A stretch of 64,000 nt of DNA, taken from Phymorhynchus buccinoides. Taxonomy: Eukaryota; Mollusca; Gastropoda; Neogastropoda; Raphitomidae. This document shows positions 45,230-58,500 of this stretch, in pieces. How positions within the stretch are numbered: the first letter of the stretch is position 1; each line of letters starts with the position of its first letter. The stretch lies in the NCBI GenBank assembly GCA_017654935.2, contig CM065684.1, positions 55,232,781 to 55,296,780 on the forward strand, read 5' to 3'. Both the position numbers and the translations under genes were made by a program. The notes beneath the pieces are model-generated. The model was not told the origin of the DNA and did no database searches. It saw only the letters and a program-made list of their open reading frames with translations.

Positions 45230-45395
45230 CAGTGGAACCTCCCTATTACGACCTTGGAAAATCAGCCAAAAAGGTCATATAGTGAGGGGTCTTAATAGAG
45301 AGGTGGACACTAAGCAGTCCGGATAGGAAGGGAAAATCGGTGAAAAATGTTTGGGTCACATCTTAATAGGGAAGGTCTTTTAGGGAGGTTCCACT
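45230..45395. mobile_element. CAGTGGAACCTC-family MITE, intact
   Basis: CAGTGGAACCTCCCTATTA / TTTTAGGGAGGTTCCACTG, flanked by TA. It serves as the empty-site reference for 35250. Confidence 0.82.
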
Positions 45396-45954
45396 GTACA
45401 GCGATTAATGAGGGCAGTCTTACACAACAGTATGTGGAGGACCCTTGGTTCTCAAAGCTGTAAACTTTCAATTAGCTCTTTTTTATTTATTTTATTTTAT
45501 TTTTTTCCATTATAGTCCCGTCAACAGCTACAGTCATCTCAGGACTGTCACCGCGTAAAGTTTGACCACTTAGTACAAAACACTCATCAATGTATCTTAC
45601 CAACGTTCAACAACCTGTAAACAACAAAACATACAGTACAATTCATAACATGACACCTCCATCATTGCACCCTATAGCACATAAGTCCACACAGTGCTGG
45701 AAACGTTGAGCCACTCTACTCTATTTATCGGATCCAGGTTAAAAAAAACAGTAAAAAAAGGATAACAAATACATACTAGTAAGCTAAAATACAGTAAAAA
45801 AAAAGAGGCTATTATAAGCAAATATGCACTGCAGAATGGACAACAGGTGCCCACTCAAGTGCGCAAGTATCACGTGTGGACGCCAGTGTACAATAAAAAA
45901 AAAACCCACCTGGCATGTCATAAATTGTAAAAAGGAAAAACGTGGAAGGGTTTA

Positions 45955-46130
45955 ATAGAAAAAATGCAGGAGAATGGACCAATAAGGCAGAAAGAAGTAG
46001 ACGCCAGAAAGCAAAAAGAAGAGAAAAGGCAGAGTCAAAGTGATAGAGTAGGGGAAGTTACTAGCATAGAACTTCCAGAAGAAGGGGGAACTATTTCTGC
46101 TGAAAGACCCCCCGGTATCCCCACGGGAGG
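45955..46130 (+). repeat. Dispersed repeat family D1, copy 3
   Basis: GCAGGAGAATGGACCAATAA, GAAGTTACTAGCATAGAACT and GGTATCCCCACGGGAGG match the other copies. Confidence 0.8.
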
Positions 46131-46150
46131 GCCCTAACCACATAAGCCAG

Positions 46151-46225
46151 CCTAAGCCGTTGCCCGCCTCCTACGACGAGGACGTGTGGTTCAATGAGCT
46201 CTTCCGGTGGCCCTTCAGGAGATAA
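46151..46225 (+). CDS. Candidate terminal exon of an unidentified gene
   Basis: A GC-rich frame after a CAG reads PKPLPASYDEDVWFNELFRW then PFRR and stop TAA. Composition and residue use look coding and differ sharply from the flanks. I could not find a partner exon, and the acceptor is weak, with no pyrimidine tract. It lies just after a D1 repeat, as does the exon at 5134. It may be a fragment or pseudo-exon. Confidence 0.35.
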   Translation, partial: PKPLPASYDEDVWFNELFRWPFRR

Positions 46226-46229
46226 TGCT

Positions 46230-47210
46230 CCAGGCTTATTATATTTCCCTTGATCAAACAGAAAGCATATTCTATTGTTGTTGCACGTGTGCGCATGAGA
46301 GAGAGAGACAGAAAGAGAGAGACAGAAAGAGAGTGAACTTGTGGTCGCTGGCAAAATGCCTTCTAATGGAGCGCCACCTGCTGTCAAGGGCTAAGGGCCA
46401 CAACTCCACCTAAACACCCTCAAGCGTTTGAAAATACTGTCAACGCTGACAAAATAGACCTATTTTACTACAATGTATGTTGTACCAAAACCCAGAGCAT
46501 TGCCGGCCTGCACCACCTTTACTCTACCTGGGCAAGCTTGGCAATAATTTTCATTGTCAAAATTAGCTCAGTAGCTGGTGTTGAAATAGATAATACTACA
46601 CAGATATAGTATTTTTTATATTTGTTTTACTCTATAAGGTAGATAACTAGAACTTATAAACAGAATTTATAAGCAACAAAAGATGCTAAACATTTCATCA
46701 GAATACCTTCAATAGTTTCCAAAGATATCTATAATCTTATTGTTTGTAGATTCTGTAAGACAGGAAGATTTAAGTTAAACCTTTTTTCTTTTCTTTTTTA
46801 ATTTTCTCGACTGCTTTTCAGACAATTAACATCTCTGTATTACATTAAATATGACAGACATGTTGACAGTATAATCAGCTTCAAGATATCTCGGCCACAA
46901 AATACTCTACTGCAGTGACAGGATGGTTGACAAGTAAAACTAAACTTTGAGGGGGGTCCCCACTTACTACGAGTGTAACACAGCCCGTACATATTTCTCT
47001 TTGGTGCTCGGTTTCACTGGCCATTACTCCATAATGATACATGTAATTACATACAAATTACAATAAAATCAGGTGAAGCCATCCATTCCAAATATCTTCC
47101 ACCCATCCTCACCCCTCTCATACATGGCGGTACATAAGAAAACCAGACATATGATAATGGAATTTTTTTCCATTCATTGAAATTTTGTTTTCAAAAGGGG
47201 GAGCTAGGAA
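46230..47210. other. No gene seen
   Basis: AT-rich; a GA-rich stretch at 46298-46332. Confidence 0.5.
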
Positions 47211-47213
47211 TAA

Positions 47214-47646
47214 TATATGTGACCTAGCACCACGAAAGGGACATTAAGTGTCAAACTGACCATTCTGAGAAAAGTATACATGTGAAAACTTCAGACAATT
47301 CTCTTTATAATGATGCAGGAACCATTTTTGTATTTTTCTTCGTTCCAGAGTTTGAGCATTTAAAGTTGGTACGGTGAGCGTCGGCCATTTTGAAAAAACA
47401 CTGTATAAATTCTAGCTTAGCTAAAGAAAATGCATCGACCTACTTACTCCTTTTAAAACACTTATAAGACTATTTAGATACCATATTAAAGATTATCCTT
47501 TGTAAATATGAAAGATAAGATGTTAGAGAACATAAAAATACCCATAACTCAAAATTAACAAAAAATGATTTTTTACTTTGCAAGCCTGTTGTGAGAAACT
47601 AGCCCAGCGACTTAATCCCTTTCATGGTGCTGGGTCACATATATAA
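47214..47646. mobile_element. TIR element, ~430 bp
   Basis: TATGTGACCTAGCACCACGA-AAGGG at the left and CCCTTTCATGGTGCTGGGTC-ACATA at the right are inverted. Interior non-coding. Confidence 0.8.
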
Positions 47647-47799
47647 AATACACAGAAAACAGAATTTCTATCTTAGCTAGTTTTGAATTTACACTACAGT
47701 CATTTGTGAAGTTTGACATCCAAGGTGTACATCATTGGCAGAAATATAGAAGAGAGTTCTCTTTTTTTTTTTCCTGTTGACTTGTTTCATAAGTAATTA

Positions 47800-48610
47800 C
47801 CTTATTTTAAGGCGATACTTTTTTCCCCAGGCTGAGACCCATATGCCTTATACAGACCTGTTTACCATCCCGATTTTGCCGTAATTTTTACGGGGAAAAA
47901 GTCCAATTACGGTAATTATGGCTAAAAAAAAAGAATACAGGAAAAAAAATCCTAAATATAAAAACACCTACAGTTGCGTTGGTAAGCGAAGCTCTTGAAA
48001 TGATGCGGTGAAAAGTCATTTCGCGCCATTTCCTTTTTTGTTTCAAAATGGCGTCCAAGCGAGTGCATTCCGAAGCTTGTGTATCTTATGGTCGAAAATC
48101 AAGACATCAAAAGTGGCACAGAAATTCTGGGAAAGTTTCCTTAAAATTCCAGGAATACGTCGTTCAGCACTAGGTGATGAGCATGTGTTCTGTGTCTACT
48201 GCTTGACGGACATTAGTATTGCACACTCAGGTCATTACGATATCGACGTTAATTGGTCACGCGTTGGATTTTTTTTTCCTTTCAAAATTATGTTTTTTTG
48301 TTTCAGAAATAACAACTATGCAAAATAGGGGTAAACAGGTCTGCTTATAATAATAGTAAGAAAGTGTAGCGCATTTTACGGACTATAAGGCACACCTGAT
48401 TACAAGGCGCACACCCCAAATATAACGCAAAATTCTGATTTTGTTACTCTTATTTTCTTACTATGCTATCAGTCACATTAAAAGGCGCAGAGGTCTCAGT
48501 CTGGGGAAAAAGGTATCGCCTGATAGTCTGCAAAATATGGTAATAACAAAATCTGAATTTTGTGTAAAATTTAGGGGTTGCGCCTTATAATCAAATAAAT
48601 ATGGTAACCA
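47800..48610. mobile_element. ACTATAAGGC-family MITE copies, one split
   Basis: 47815-47852 (CGATACTTTTTTCCCCAGGC) continues at 48344 after an inserted hAT-like element. A further inverted copy follows at 48368-48610. Confidence 0.6.
47853..48343 (+). mobile_element. hAT-like element with transposase N-terminal remnant
   Basis: Ends CAGACCTGTTTAC / GTAAACAGGTCTG, with CTTATA repeated on both sides. Inside, 48008-48260 encodes FWESFLKIPGIRRSALGDEH and VFCVYCLTDISIAHSGHYDI, resembling the BED-type zinc-finger start of hAT transposases (C..C followed by SIAHGG). The catalytic part is missing, so it is an internally deleted derivative. Confidence 0.72.
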
Positions 48611-48746
48611 AAGAAATTGGTGGATTTTTCTTTTTTGTCCGAATTGAGTCAGTATATAAAAATGGAGATCAGTACAGCCTAAGCAGCATTTTGATAATTT
48701 CAGGGTTGAATTTGAAGACTTTTTGTTGCTGCTTTTTTTTGTTTGT

Positions 48747-49055
48747 TTAACCACTTCACTGCCCTGTCACGGATATTTCCGTCAACTTCCGGTAACCTAT
48801 GAACTGCCCCATCATGGAAATATCCGTCATAGGGTTATTCTAAGAGTGTCCCTTTTTCTATCCATATGCTTTACGCAGTATGCTTGAATGTATGTGAGAG
48901 TGTTCTCAAAGGATAGTATATTCAATTCCCGTTCAGAAAAGTATAGGCTATATGCACTTTTATTCAGAAATTTTTGTGATAGACGTAACAACCTAAAACA
49001 GCTTGGCAAATGGTTGCCCCGGAACCGGAAACGGGCTCGGCAGTGAAGGGGTTAA
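48747..49055. mobile_element. piggyBac-like MITE, third family
   Basis: TTAA-CCACTTCACTGCC at the left and GGCAGTGAAGGGG-TTAA at the right. About 300 bases, non-coding. Confidence 0.82.
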
Positions 49056-49859
49056 ATATGCTGTGCGTCTTATATATAGTTTTCTCATGCACCATCACAT
49101 ATTTCCTCAGACACAACACAAAGTGAATGGTAAAACAAGCAGGTACAACTACACACATTCAACAAGCCAAAATGTCATTCCACATCAATGCACACGGCGA
49201 ACAATCAAGAAAGAAGCATCTAGGTTACACTTGCTCAAGCTTTAATAATACGAGTGAACACTAGATAAAAGATATGTACAAAAGTTACCCAGAAATAAAG
49301 TACCATCATATCAAGACTACAAGGCGTTTCATCAACACACAACAAGCTCTCAGTAAATAAAATGTTTAATAAACGACCGTTTCCACTTTAATATAAACTA
49401 AAAGGTAACATATGAGTGGGTTGTTGTTTTTTCGACTTTTTTTGCCCATAAATAAAAGGTAACATAAGTGCAAATTACCACTTTAGTGTCTGGGGAAGTT
49501 AACGGATAACCTATTTTCATTTGTACCATAAAATGTGAACTATAGTATAAGCCACTACCTTCTCCAACAACTTTGGAACATGCAACTTTTTGACCGATGC
49601 AGCTTGTGTGGATTTTCCTACTGCTATGTTTATCAGTATTATTCAGTCTGTTACCAGCCACATTTCCAGAGTATTTTGAGCTTCAGTGTAGCTCTCAAGA
49701 CGGGTTTGGACTTTGTCAACTATAGTTTTCTCTGCGGGTTACAAACTGCTGTGGCTTATATGTGAATAAATATCCACTCTTTTATTTATTAATTTCATGG
49801 AGATGTATGGTGATGACACGTGAGCTAGTCGTTTATAAATGTTTATATGTGTATCTTGT

Positions 49860-49965
49860 TGCTGATACAGTGATAGTATGAATGGTGAGTGCAAGTGCAC
49901 CGAGTTGCTTAGCAAGATTATGCGCTATATAAGCATTATTCATTATTATTATAATTTTAAGGGAT
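49860..49965 (+). mobile_element. L2/CR1-like LINE 3' tail
   Basis: ATTATGCGCTATATAAGCAT-TATTCATTATTATTATA is the usual tail of such LINEs. Confidence 0.6.
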
Positions 49966-50009
49966 GCGGCTTATTACAGGTGCGTCTTATAGTCCGCATT
50001 TTACTATTA

Positions 50010-53000
50010 GTTTCTTAGCTTCTAAATCTAACCCCCAAATCATTCTCAAATGCACAAGCTGTAGAATGTACATGTAGAGGAGAACCAAACAATAAGCGCG
50101 AAATGTTTGCCTCCGGGTGTTCAGAGTTTTGTAGCTCATGCTATGGGATGGGACGCTATCTCAGGAGTTATTGTTCTTTGCAATTCCCTAGTTTCTCCAG
50201 CATTATTGTGCTTTGCGTTTCCCTAGTTTTAGGATATTAAGATAAGCAAAGGGAAGTAACAATAGGCATATATGACTGTGTGTCGTCAGATCCTATTACT
50301 ACGCTCACAGAAAGGTGTATAAGAAACTGCATCCAACAGTTTATTCAGCAATCAGGTCAACAGATATAAGCAATTTTTTTAATTGCAAAATCAATCGAGT
50401 CTGGTCTAGTTTTAAAGGGGAGGGGGGGACGGGATTAGTTTCTAGACCCATTTCTTTGTTCTTAATCCTAACACTAATAACTTTAGGCACATTTTCTTTT
50501 TGTTCAACCTAAATCTTGGAGCGCAAGTCGTAAAAGCTGGGATGATGAAACATAAACTGTTAGATGTAATGTAAATGTTTTGAGCACCTAGTACAACTAC
50601 AAGCCTTAAGCTTCTTGTGTTCTATGATCGTCTTGTTGATGCTGCTTCGTCACACGATTGTTTATGAATATAAATTAGTCTAAATCAAACATAAATGCTA
50701 CATGAAAACGAAACACACGACGTGCCAGCAATGCCAATTACTTTCATTTTCTTTGCAAAATGTTTGTTAAAAAGACAGAAATTAACGAAAGTTTCCCAAC
50801 CTGTCAGGCATTTACTCTAATACATGGAGTAATAATCAAGTGGTTAAATGCAAAAAGGTACTATCATTCTTCTCAGATGAAAGCCAGAAGGTACTATCTA
50901 CAAGAGGAACAAAGAAGGCTGATGGTGCATTCTTGCTTTCACCTGAGAAGAATGATAGCACTTCTTGGCATATAACCATCAAAATGTAAAATGTGTTTAG
51001 TTTCTGGTGCCTCTAGAAAAGCAGTACGGTACCGTATATGAGAAATTTTTAAAATGAACTTGGTGGGTTTGGAAATTTTAAAAACTCCAACAAAAAAACA
51101 ACGTTTCTGGGCATAACCCCTTCATCTGGTGATTCCTTTTTGTGTCACCTTGCGAAGAGGTTATGCCCAGATTTTCAAAAATTTTTTTAGTTTGATTTCA
51201 ACAAAACCCAAATTCATATTAAAATTTTCGGAGACTTTGTGAAATCCTGCAGTTATTTCTTTTTTTTATTACAATATATGAGGGTTCAGCAAACTGCTAA
51301 GAAAGAATGAAGCTACATAGTTCATGTGTGTAAAAATAATTTTAACAAAGGAAATCTCTTGAAAACAGTGGGGAAAGTCAAAGATGTTGCATATATGCTC
51401 CTATTTACCATCACATTTTTGCATAAATGAAAACTGGGATATTTCATGACAGGAAGCACCATACGCTTACAAAGCCAAAGTGTTATCCTTTGTCTGAACC
51501 CAACCCACTAAAAACACATCCAAATGTAAATCACATAAAAAGAAAACACTCAAATAGTAATGAATATTGTACTTTGTAGAGACAAATGGATTATGTGAAT
51601 GGGTAGGTGGGAGTGGGACAGAGAGAGAGAAAAAGAGAGAAGTGTGAGCATGTGTGTCACTGTGTGGATAAGTGGGTGTGTGCGTGTGCACACCAAGAAA
51701 GTAACTATATTTACACGCTTTCTTTTTTGTCTGCCTTGTGCTTACGAAAATATGATTCATTTTCTCTACCTTACACTTCCTAACCCAAATCCAGAGTCTG
51801 TAAAAATTGAAATGTAAAATCTGCCTTGCAAAGCCTCAAAGTACAATATCCAGATTATACATTTTTTCCACCCTTATTATAACAGGTTAAGCTTTAAAAA
51901 AAAAAAATCAATTATTTAATGTTCAATGCAGGGCAAAACTGTTTAATGAGAACAATATGCCCTCAGTTACAAAATTAAATGAGGTAATCATAGTTTCCAA
52001 TCAATCGCCAATACACTGAAAACAGTCCCAAGGCAGAAAAGGAAGATGAAAATGTATATAAATGTTCCGTGAAATTGCATCCAATCAGCATACAGATATA
52101 ATATAGAAGTTCAAATTTGAGTCAAGCAGCACTGTCTTGAAGCATCGATTCATTTCTCGACACAGCACAGATGCTCGACTCTTGTGTCACTGTAGTGATG
52201 GCAGATGCTACGTTCACATTGAACAACGTCGCAATGTGCAATAAAATGGACTGTATTCACTTACTTCACCATCAGCAGTTCCTGAACAAGGGCAAGGCTT
52301 TCTAGGCTGCTGCTTATCACGCACAACCAGGCTGTTAAAAAAACAACACACAAAAACATTACCTTATCCAGACGCTTGTCTGTGTCTGGCGGGGTAAAAA
52401 AACAAAAAAATTAAAAAAACAAAAAAACCAGGAAGATCCGGGCGTGAAAACTTTGCAAATTCTCAACGGCAGAACTCGTTCAGGTTGATCTATAGGTGAG
52501 TTATCGCATCACCTGAAGTTTGGGTTAGTTTTTAACATGGTTAAATCTTAAAACAGGCATCATTTAAACTCTCACCAGTTTTGTGTTCAGACAGAACATT
52601 CTGGTATGGTGAGGTCCAAGTGTGATTTGGGCGGAACTGTTTAGTGCTACAGTTCCTGTGAAGCCATGACTGTACTTGGATGTCAATTACCACGGCGGAA
52701 TCATCCACACACAGTGTCACTGTCAACAGTTGCACAATCATAATGCAAGCCTAGCATATTACCAAACTGAAAGCATTATTTCTATTGAAGATGGCGCCAG
52801 TGGTACCTTATTTCTAAGCAAGCGGATGTCCTTTGGTTATCATTTTCCTATTTTTTTGTCAGTTATGTTTGCTGTTGGGTTTTTATTATTTTATTTAAAT
52901 GGTCATCCATTGTTAGCAATCTTGTGCGGGCAAGAGCAGAGAACCCATGTTACAATTCTGAAATAACCGGAATATATAATTTGTCAAGACAGAAGGTTTC

Positions 53001-53100
53001 ATGGCTGTCTCTTGCAATTCTTTCCCCGGTGCTCATCTGCAATACCACTGACAAAACTAAAAAAAGGGAGGTGGAGTGGGGGTTGGAGCTGACAAGTAGG
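50010..53100. other. ZFAND3 downstream DNA, no other gene seen
   Basis: AT-rich with scattered poly-A tracts. The 3' UTR of the minus-strand ZFAND3 gene probably enters this region, but I cannot place its end. Confidence 0.5.
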
Positions 53101-53361
53101 GGGGGAGGGGGGAGGAGAGGGACAGGACAAGGGTGAAGATTAAATATTTTTCTTCCCTGTCTTACGAGAATGAAATTCCTTTCTACTGTCAAAACAGAAT
53201 CAGCTGAAATTGGAGACCAAAAAAAAAAGTTGAACAATGTCGACAACGTTGCTGACGACGTGCTGTAAGGAAACCGTTGGATGGAGGAGAAGAAAGAAGG
53301 CAGAATCGGAGGACAGGGAGATGGGAGAAATGGTATGGTGGGGGCGGGGTGTGTCAGTGCA

Positions 53362-53510
53362 TCAAGAGTTTTCGAGGCGGCGGAAGGAGGTTCCCAGGTG
53401 GCGCGTGGGCTTGACCATCTTCTGGCGGGCCTCCCGCCGGCCATCCTCCTTGTGGTCAAAGTCGCAGCCGTGGGCCTCGGGGTGCCGGTGGGTGGAGCAG
53501 AACACCCCCC
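53362..53510 (-). CDS. ZFAND3: ZFAND3 exon 6 with stop
   Basis: Acceptor TGTGTATGTTGCAG, then [20 protein letters not shown] to RRLENS, stop TGA at 53362-53364. Completes the AN1 finger (His and Cys ligands present). Confidence 0.93.
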
Positions 53511-55473
53511 CTGCAACATACACACAAGCAGGCACATTTGTATGGGTGCTAGAGGGAGGAGCAGAACACCCCCCCTGCAACATACACACAAGCAGGCACA
53601 TTTGTACGGGTGCTAGAGGGTGGAGCAGAACAGCCCCCCTGCAACATACACACAAGCAGGCACATTTGTATGGGTGCTAGAGGGAGGAGCAGAACACCCC
53701 CCCTGCAACATACACACAAGCAGGCACATTTGTACGGGTGCTAGAGGGTGGAGCAGAACAGCCCCCCTGCAACATACACACAAGCAGGCACATTTGTATG
53801 GGTGCTAGAGGGAGGAGGTTCCAAAAACCTGAAAGTAGAATTCTTGAAAACCCCAAAACATGTGAAATGAAAGATCATGAAAAACAAAAACCTGAAACTT
53901 CCTACAAAATGTGTTGAACGTCAAAGCTTCAACCCCAGAATTTTCACAACCATCAAAACTTTTGTTGGAATTTTTTGCAACAATTGTTGCACTCAAAAAC
54001 ACAGAAGCTACAAGTTGTTATGCTCCAAAAACCAGAAGCCACAAGTTTCAGCACCCCCCAAAAAACAAAAATTTGACATGCTCCAGAAAATTAACACCTC
54101 TGCACACAGCTTAATTATTATGTGCCATTAATACTTAACATTAAAAAAAGATTAGTATTCACAGTATACTCCAGCTTTCTTTCAAACATAGAAAACATAC
54201 TGCCTGCCAGACACTCACTGAATCAGACAGCTTTCTACGAGCCAACTATAGTCAACATTTCTTTCAAATATAGAAAACATGCCATCTGCTGTATGTAAAC
54301 TTACACTGAATTTTCAAGCAAGGTTTTGAAGTACTGTATATTCACCCTAAATTCACATTACGCATTTTATTTTTATGTCCCAACCCCAGGCAGGTTGATT
54401 TATCACCGAGCAAAATTCAGTTTAGTGTTAACCAAGAAATCAACGCACAAAACAGGGCTGGCCAAATCTACTTGCCCAATAGCCCGAGGCTAGTGTAAAA
54501 ATCTGTGGGCGATCAGATTTCAAAAGTCACTAGCCTGATGGGCGACTGTAAATTTCAGTCTGCACGGCCCTGCTTTTTTACCACCGAGTTCCCCCACACC
54601 ATCTCTCCCTTCTAACCCACTATCAAAGCAGGCTCAGTTGTCTGCTAAGTTGACAACATGCCATCACTGGTACTAAAAAGAAAGAAAAGACAGCCTCCTC
54701 AAACTCCTCCCCCTTCTCTATCTCCCCCCACATCTCTCCCTTATCATTTATCTTACTCTTTACTTCTCTCTTTCTTTCTTTCTTTCCCGCTCTCTTTTTC
54801 TCTCTTTCTCTTCCTCTCTCTCCTTCCCTCTTCCCTGTGTGTGTACTTTTTTTTTCTTCAGGGATTTTTGTTGTTTTCTTCTGGATAGTGAAAATGTGTT
54901 TGGGCGAGTAAAATGTTTCGGCTACTCGCCCAGAGAGCTAGTGAAATTTTCAAAGTTTGGCCAGCCCTGCAAAATATAATAGAAAAACAAACAATATAAA
55001 ATCAGTAAAACAACAACAAACAAACAAAAAAAGGACAATAAATATGTGGATAATACTGACCACATCGACATCGGCCGATTTCTCGCTGAGCCAGTTCCAG
55101 TTTGGTGGAGCACCTGAAGCAGCGCTTCTTGTTTTTCTGCTTCACCGCGCCCTCCTCATCCACCGAACCCTCGTGCGACCTGGGACAACACCACAGCCAT
55201 GATCATTATCAATGTATGGGTCACTGTTACTTCTTATAAATACACCCACTTCTGTTAGAACAGGGGTACATTTCACATGCTCCACCATGCCCACCCCTCC
55301 CCACTTGTCCACTGAATCCTCGTGGGACCTGCCAGGACATCCCAACACAACACCACAGCCACATCAGCGAGGGAGAGAGAGGGGGGGGGGGGGGGGGGAG
55401 GGGAGTGTGTGCGAGTATGTGTCTGTGAGTGTGAGCACATGTGAGTGTTTTGTGTACGTGAGTGCGCGTGTTT

Positions 55474-55523
<50 letters not shown>

Positions 55524-58500
55524 GCGTGCGCGCGTGTTTGTACAAGTGTATGTTTGAGTACTGAGTTTGTGTGCGTTTCAGTGATAATGTGTTTTCTGTG
55601 TGCTTAATAAATGTGTGTGGGTCTGTGTGTGTATGTCTGTGTGCAAGAACACGTTCACTCGCGTGCATGCACGTACATGCGTGTGTGTCTGTTGTGCGTG
55701 CGAGTGTTTCAATGCTAATTGTAAAGCGCTTTGTGCTTGATAAAAAGCGTTATATAAGTGTCCGTTTATTATTATTATTATTATTATCATCAAGTCCCAT
55801 TCTACATTTTGCAGACAAGGCTATTGTGGGCTGGTGAAAATGGATGACAACGAACTTCATGCTATGTTCATTGATGAAATTATGAATATATTATAACACC
55901 ACATTTTACACACTATAAAGAGATACTTTGTTTTCCCCAGACTGAGATCCCCTTCACTTTATAATATGACTAACATTAATATAGTAAGAAAGTATAACAA
56001 AATGTTAGTTAAATACGGGGTGTGCGTCTTATAGTCAGAATGTAAACACGTGCATACAATTTTGAATGTTGAATTCATTTGAATGAAAGCTGACAGAATA
56101 AAAATGAAGATGTATGCAGCTGAAAGGGAGTGCGGAGCGGAAGAATGAGTAACAAGTAAAATATGCCAGAACCCAGTGATCAGCATCTTATTATTGATTG
56201 GCACATTTGATTTAGTCTCTAGTTGGCTACAGAGCCCCCTTAGAGTCAAAGAGCATCCTGCTGAGTGTCTAAACACAGTGTTAATTTTGATGCACATAAT
56301 ATGGAGTGTCTAAACACATTTATTTATTTTTTATTAATTATTGTTTCTAACGCTTGTGTTGACTGATGCTTGTTTTTATGTTGATTATTATTCACTTATT
56401 CTTGGATTGTGCTTAATGTATATGCTTACTCATTTGTATTATAGTATTTAGTTCTTTGTACAGCGCTTTGAGCTCCCTGTACGGGAGTAAAGCGCTTTAC
56501 AAGTATCCAGTATAATTATTATTATTAATTTTGATGCACACAATACAGAGTTTCAGACCAGTGCATCGCAAAGCATACCAAATTTTCATCAGTCGCTCTT
56601 GTTATTTTTTTCTTACGTTAAAAAATCTTGGAGACACGCTCTCAAAGTCAAACATCCAGTTGACCCCCTAAAAGTCTAGAGAAATACTAATACTATTTTG
56701 CTTGGTGATTCTGACCCCTTGATTTTGAAAATAGAATTATCTATGAACTACGCACATAATTAATTATTTAGGGCTTTAAAACAGGGGTGAAAACCAATAC
56801 AAATGATGGTAGTGTGAGACAGGGGTGAAGCACAAACACAGACACCACTGATCTCTGTACCTCTTGGTCCCCTGAGACGACACAGAGCTGTTCTCCGTTG
56901 ACGAGGCCAGCTTCAACGGAGAACCGTCCTTGCCCAGCGATGACAGACCACCGCCCGTGCCGGATGTCGCATGAGGGGAGGGCACTCTAGGCTCTGCCAA
57001 CAGTTCACTACCACCACCACTACCACCACTACCACCACCACATCCTCCGGACAGTTCAGGGGATTTCTGCGAAGCCTCCCCTTTGCAGCGCTCGACTGTT
57101 TGAGAAGAGGACGGCGGCGCGCTCTCCTCCTTGGTCATCACTTTCTGTGCCACAGATGCCCCCTCTGTCACAGAACCGCCAGCCACGTCCTCCTTCACAC
57201 TTTTAGCCGGGGGTGCACAGCTGCCCCCGGCCTCTATCACCGGGGAGGGGGTTCGATCCTCGGCAGGGGCAGCTGAACTGGATGCGCAGGAGGAGGGTAA
57301 AGCCTTGGGGTCCTTCTGTTCGTCGGGGCAGCCCCCCGGCTGCTTGCCGAGGCTGTCTGCCGAGGAGCGCGACGGGCAGTGCTGGGAGGAGTTGTCCATC
57401 TTGGCCGGTACCGACAGGCCCGGTACTACTACTGCTTGTGTTCTGCCGGCGCCGCCACCTAGATGACTGCCTCCCCTGGGATCTATGACACGGTGAAGGA
57501 ACTTGTGTCAATGTCAAGGACGTGTGTGGGATACTATTACTATTGACTATTAATAGTATTATGAGCCATGGGGGTGAAAAGAAACTCTACAGAGAGCCGG
57601 ACAACAGAGGGTCTTCAGAGAAGAAGCCCCCTTCAATCAAGCGTTTCAGACCTGGGCCGGGCTGCTGTCATATTACTACTACTACTACTATTCCCAAACA
57701 ATTCACATTACTTCTACTTGTAGTTGTAGTTCCAAGATTCATACACAGCTCAGATCTGTTTTTGTTTAAAGGCTATAGCAAACAATTTACAATCCTAATC
57801 TTGGTCATCCCAGACTCATGTCATAGGTTTAATTATTTCCCCCAATGTACAGGATTTTTCTTTGCAAGATAACATTGTTTCTGTTTTCATCCCCAGTTTC
57901 AAGCACATCAGAGCATCCAGGCTGTGTCCTAGCTTTATGGGAGCAGAATTTTTATTATTTTCCGGACTATAAGGCAATGCTTTTGTATCACACTGACACC
58001 CCTGCGCCTTATAATAGGACTGATAATATAGTCAGAAAATAGAAGAACAAATCTGAATTTTGTGTAAAATTTGGGAGGTGTGCCTTATAGCACACACAAA
58101 AATAGTAAATATCTAAGATTACATTTTTTACACCAATAAATAAGGCAATATAATAAATTATCACAGATAAAAATAAACAATTCATTACCACTATTTTCAT
58201 GTTCTTCTTCTGCATTCCCTGGCCATAAGGCCAGTTTTCCAGTTTCCAGTTTCCACTGCATTCTGATTTTGGAGGTGCTCAAAAGAGAAAACTATATGGA
58301 AGATTTTTTGGGGAAAAAGGCGGGAGAATGGGCCAAAACGTCATAAAGATAGTAGATGACACAAAGCATGGAAAAAGGCAGAGTCAAAGAGAGAGAGACA
58401 GATCAGAGGAAGTTACAAGCACAGAACTTCCAAAAGGTGGGGGAACTATTTTATACAGAAGACGGTATCCCCACAGGGGACTTTCATGTTCATTTTCTTA

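Noticed and set aside
57476..57482. Alternative ZFAND3 exon 4 acceptor at CCCAG
   Set aside because: Would leave the wrong phase against exon 3; the ATAG six to seven bases upstream restores it and has a better pyrimidine tract.
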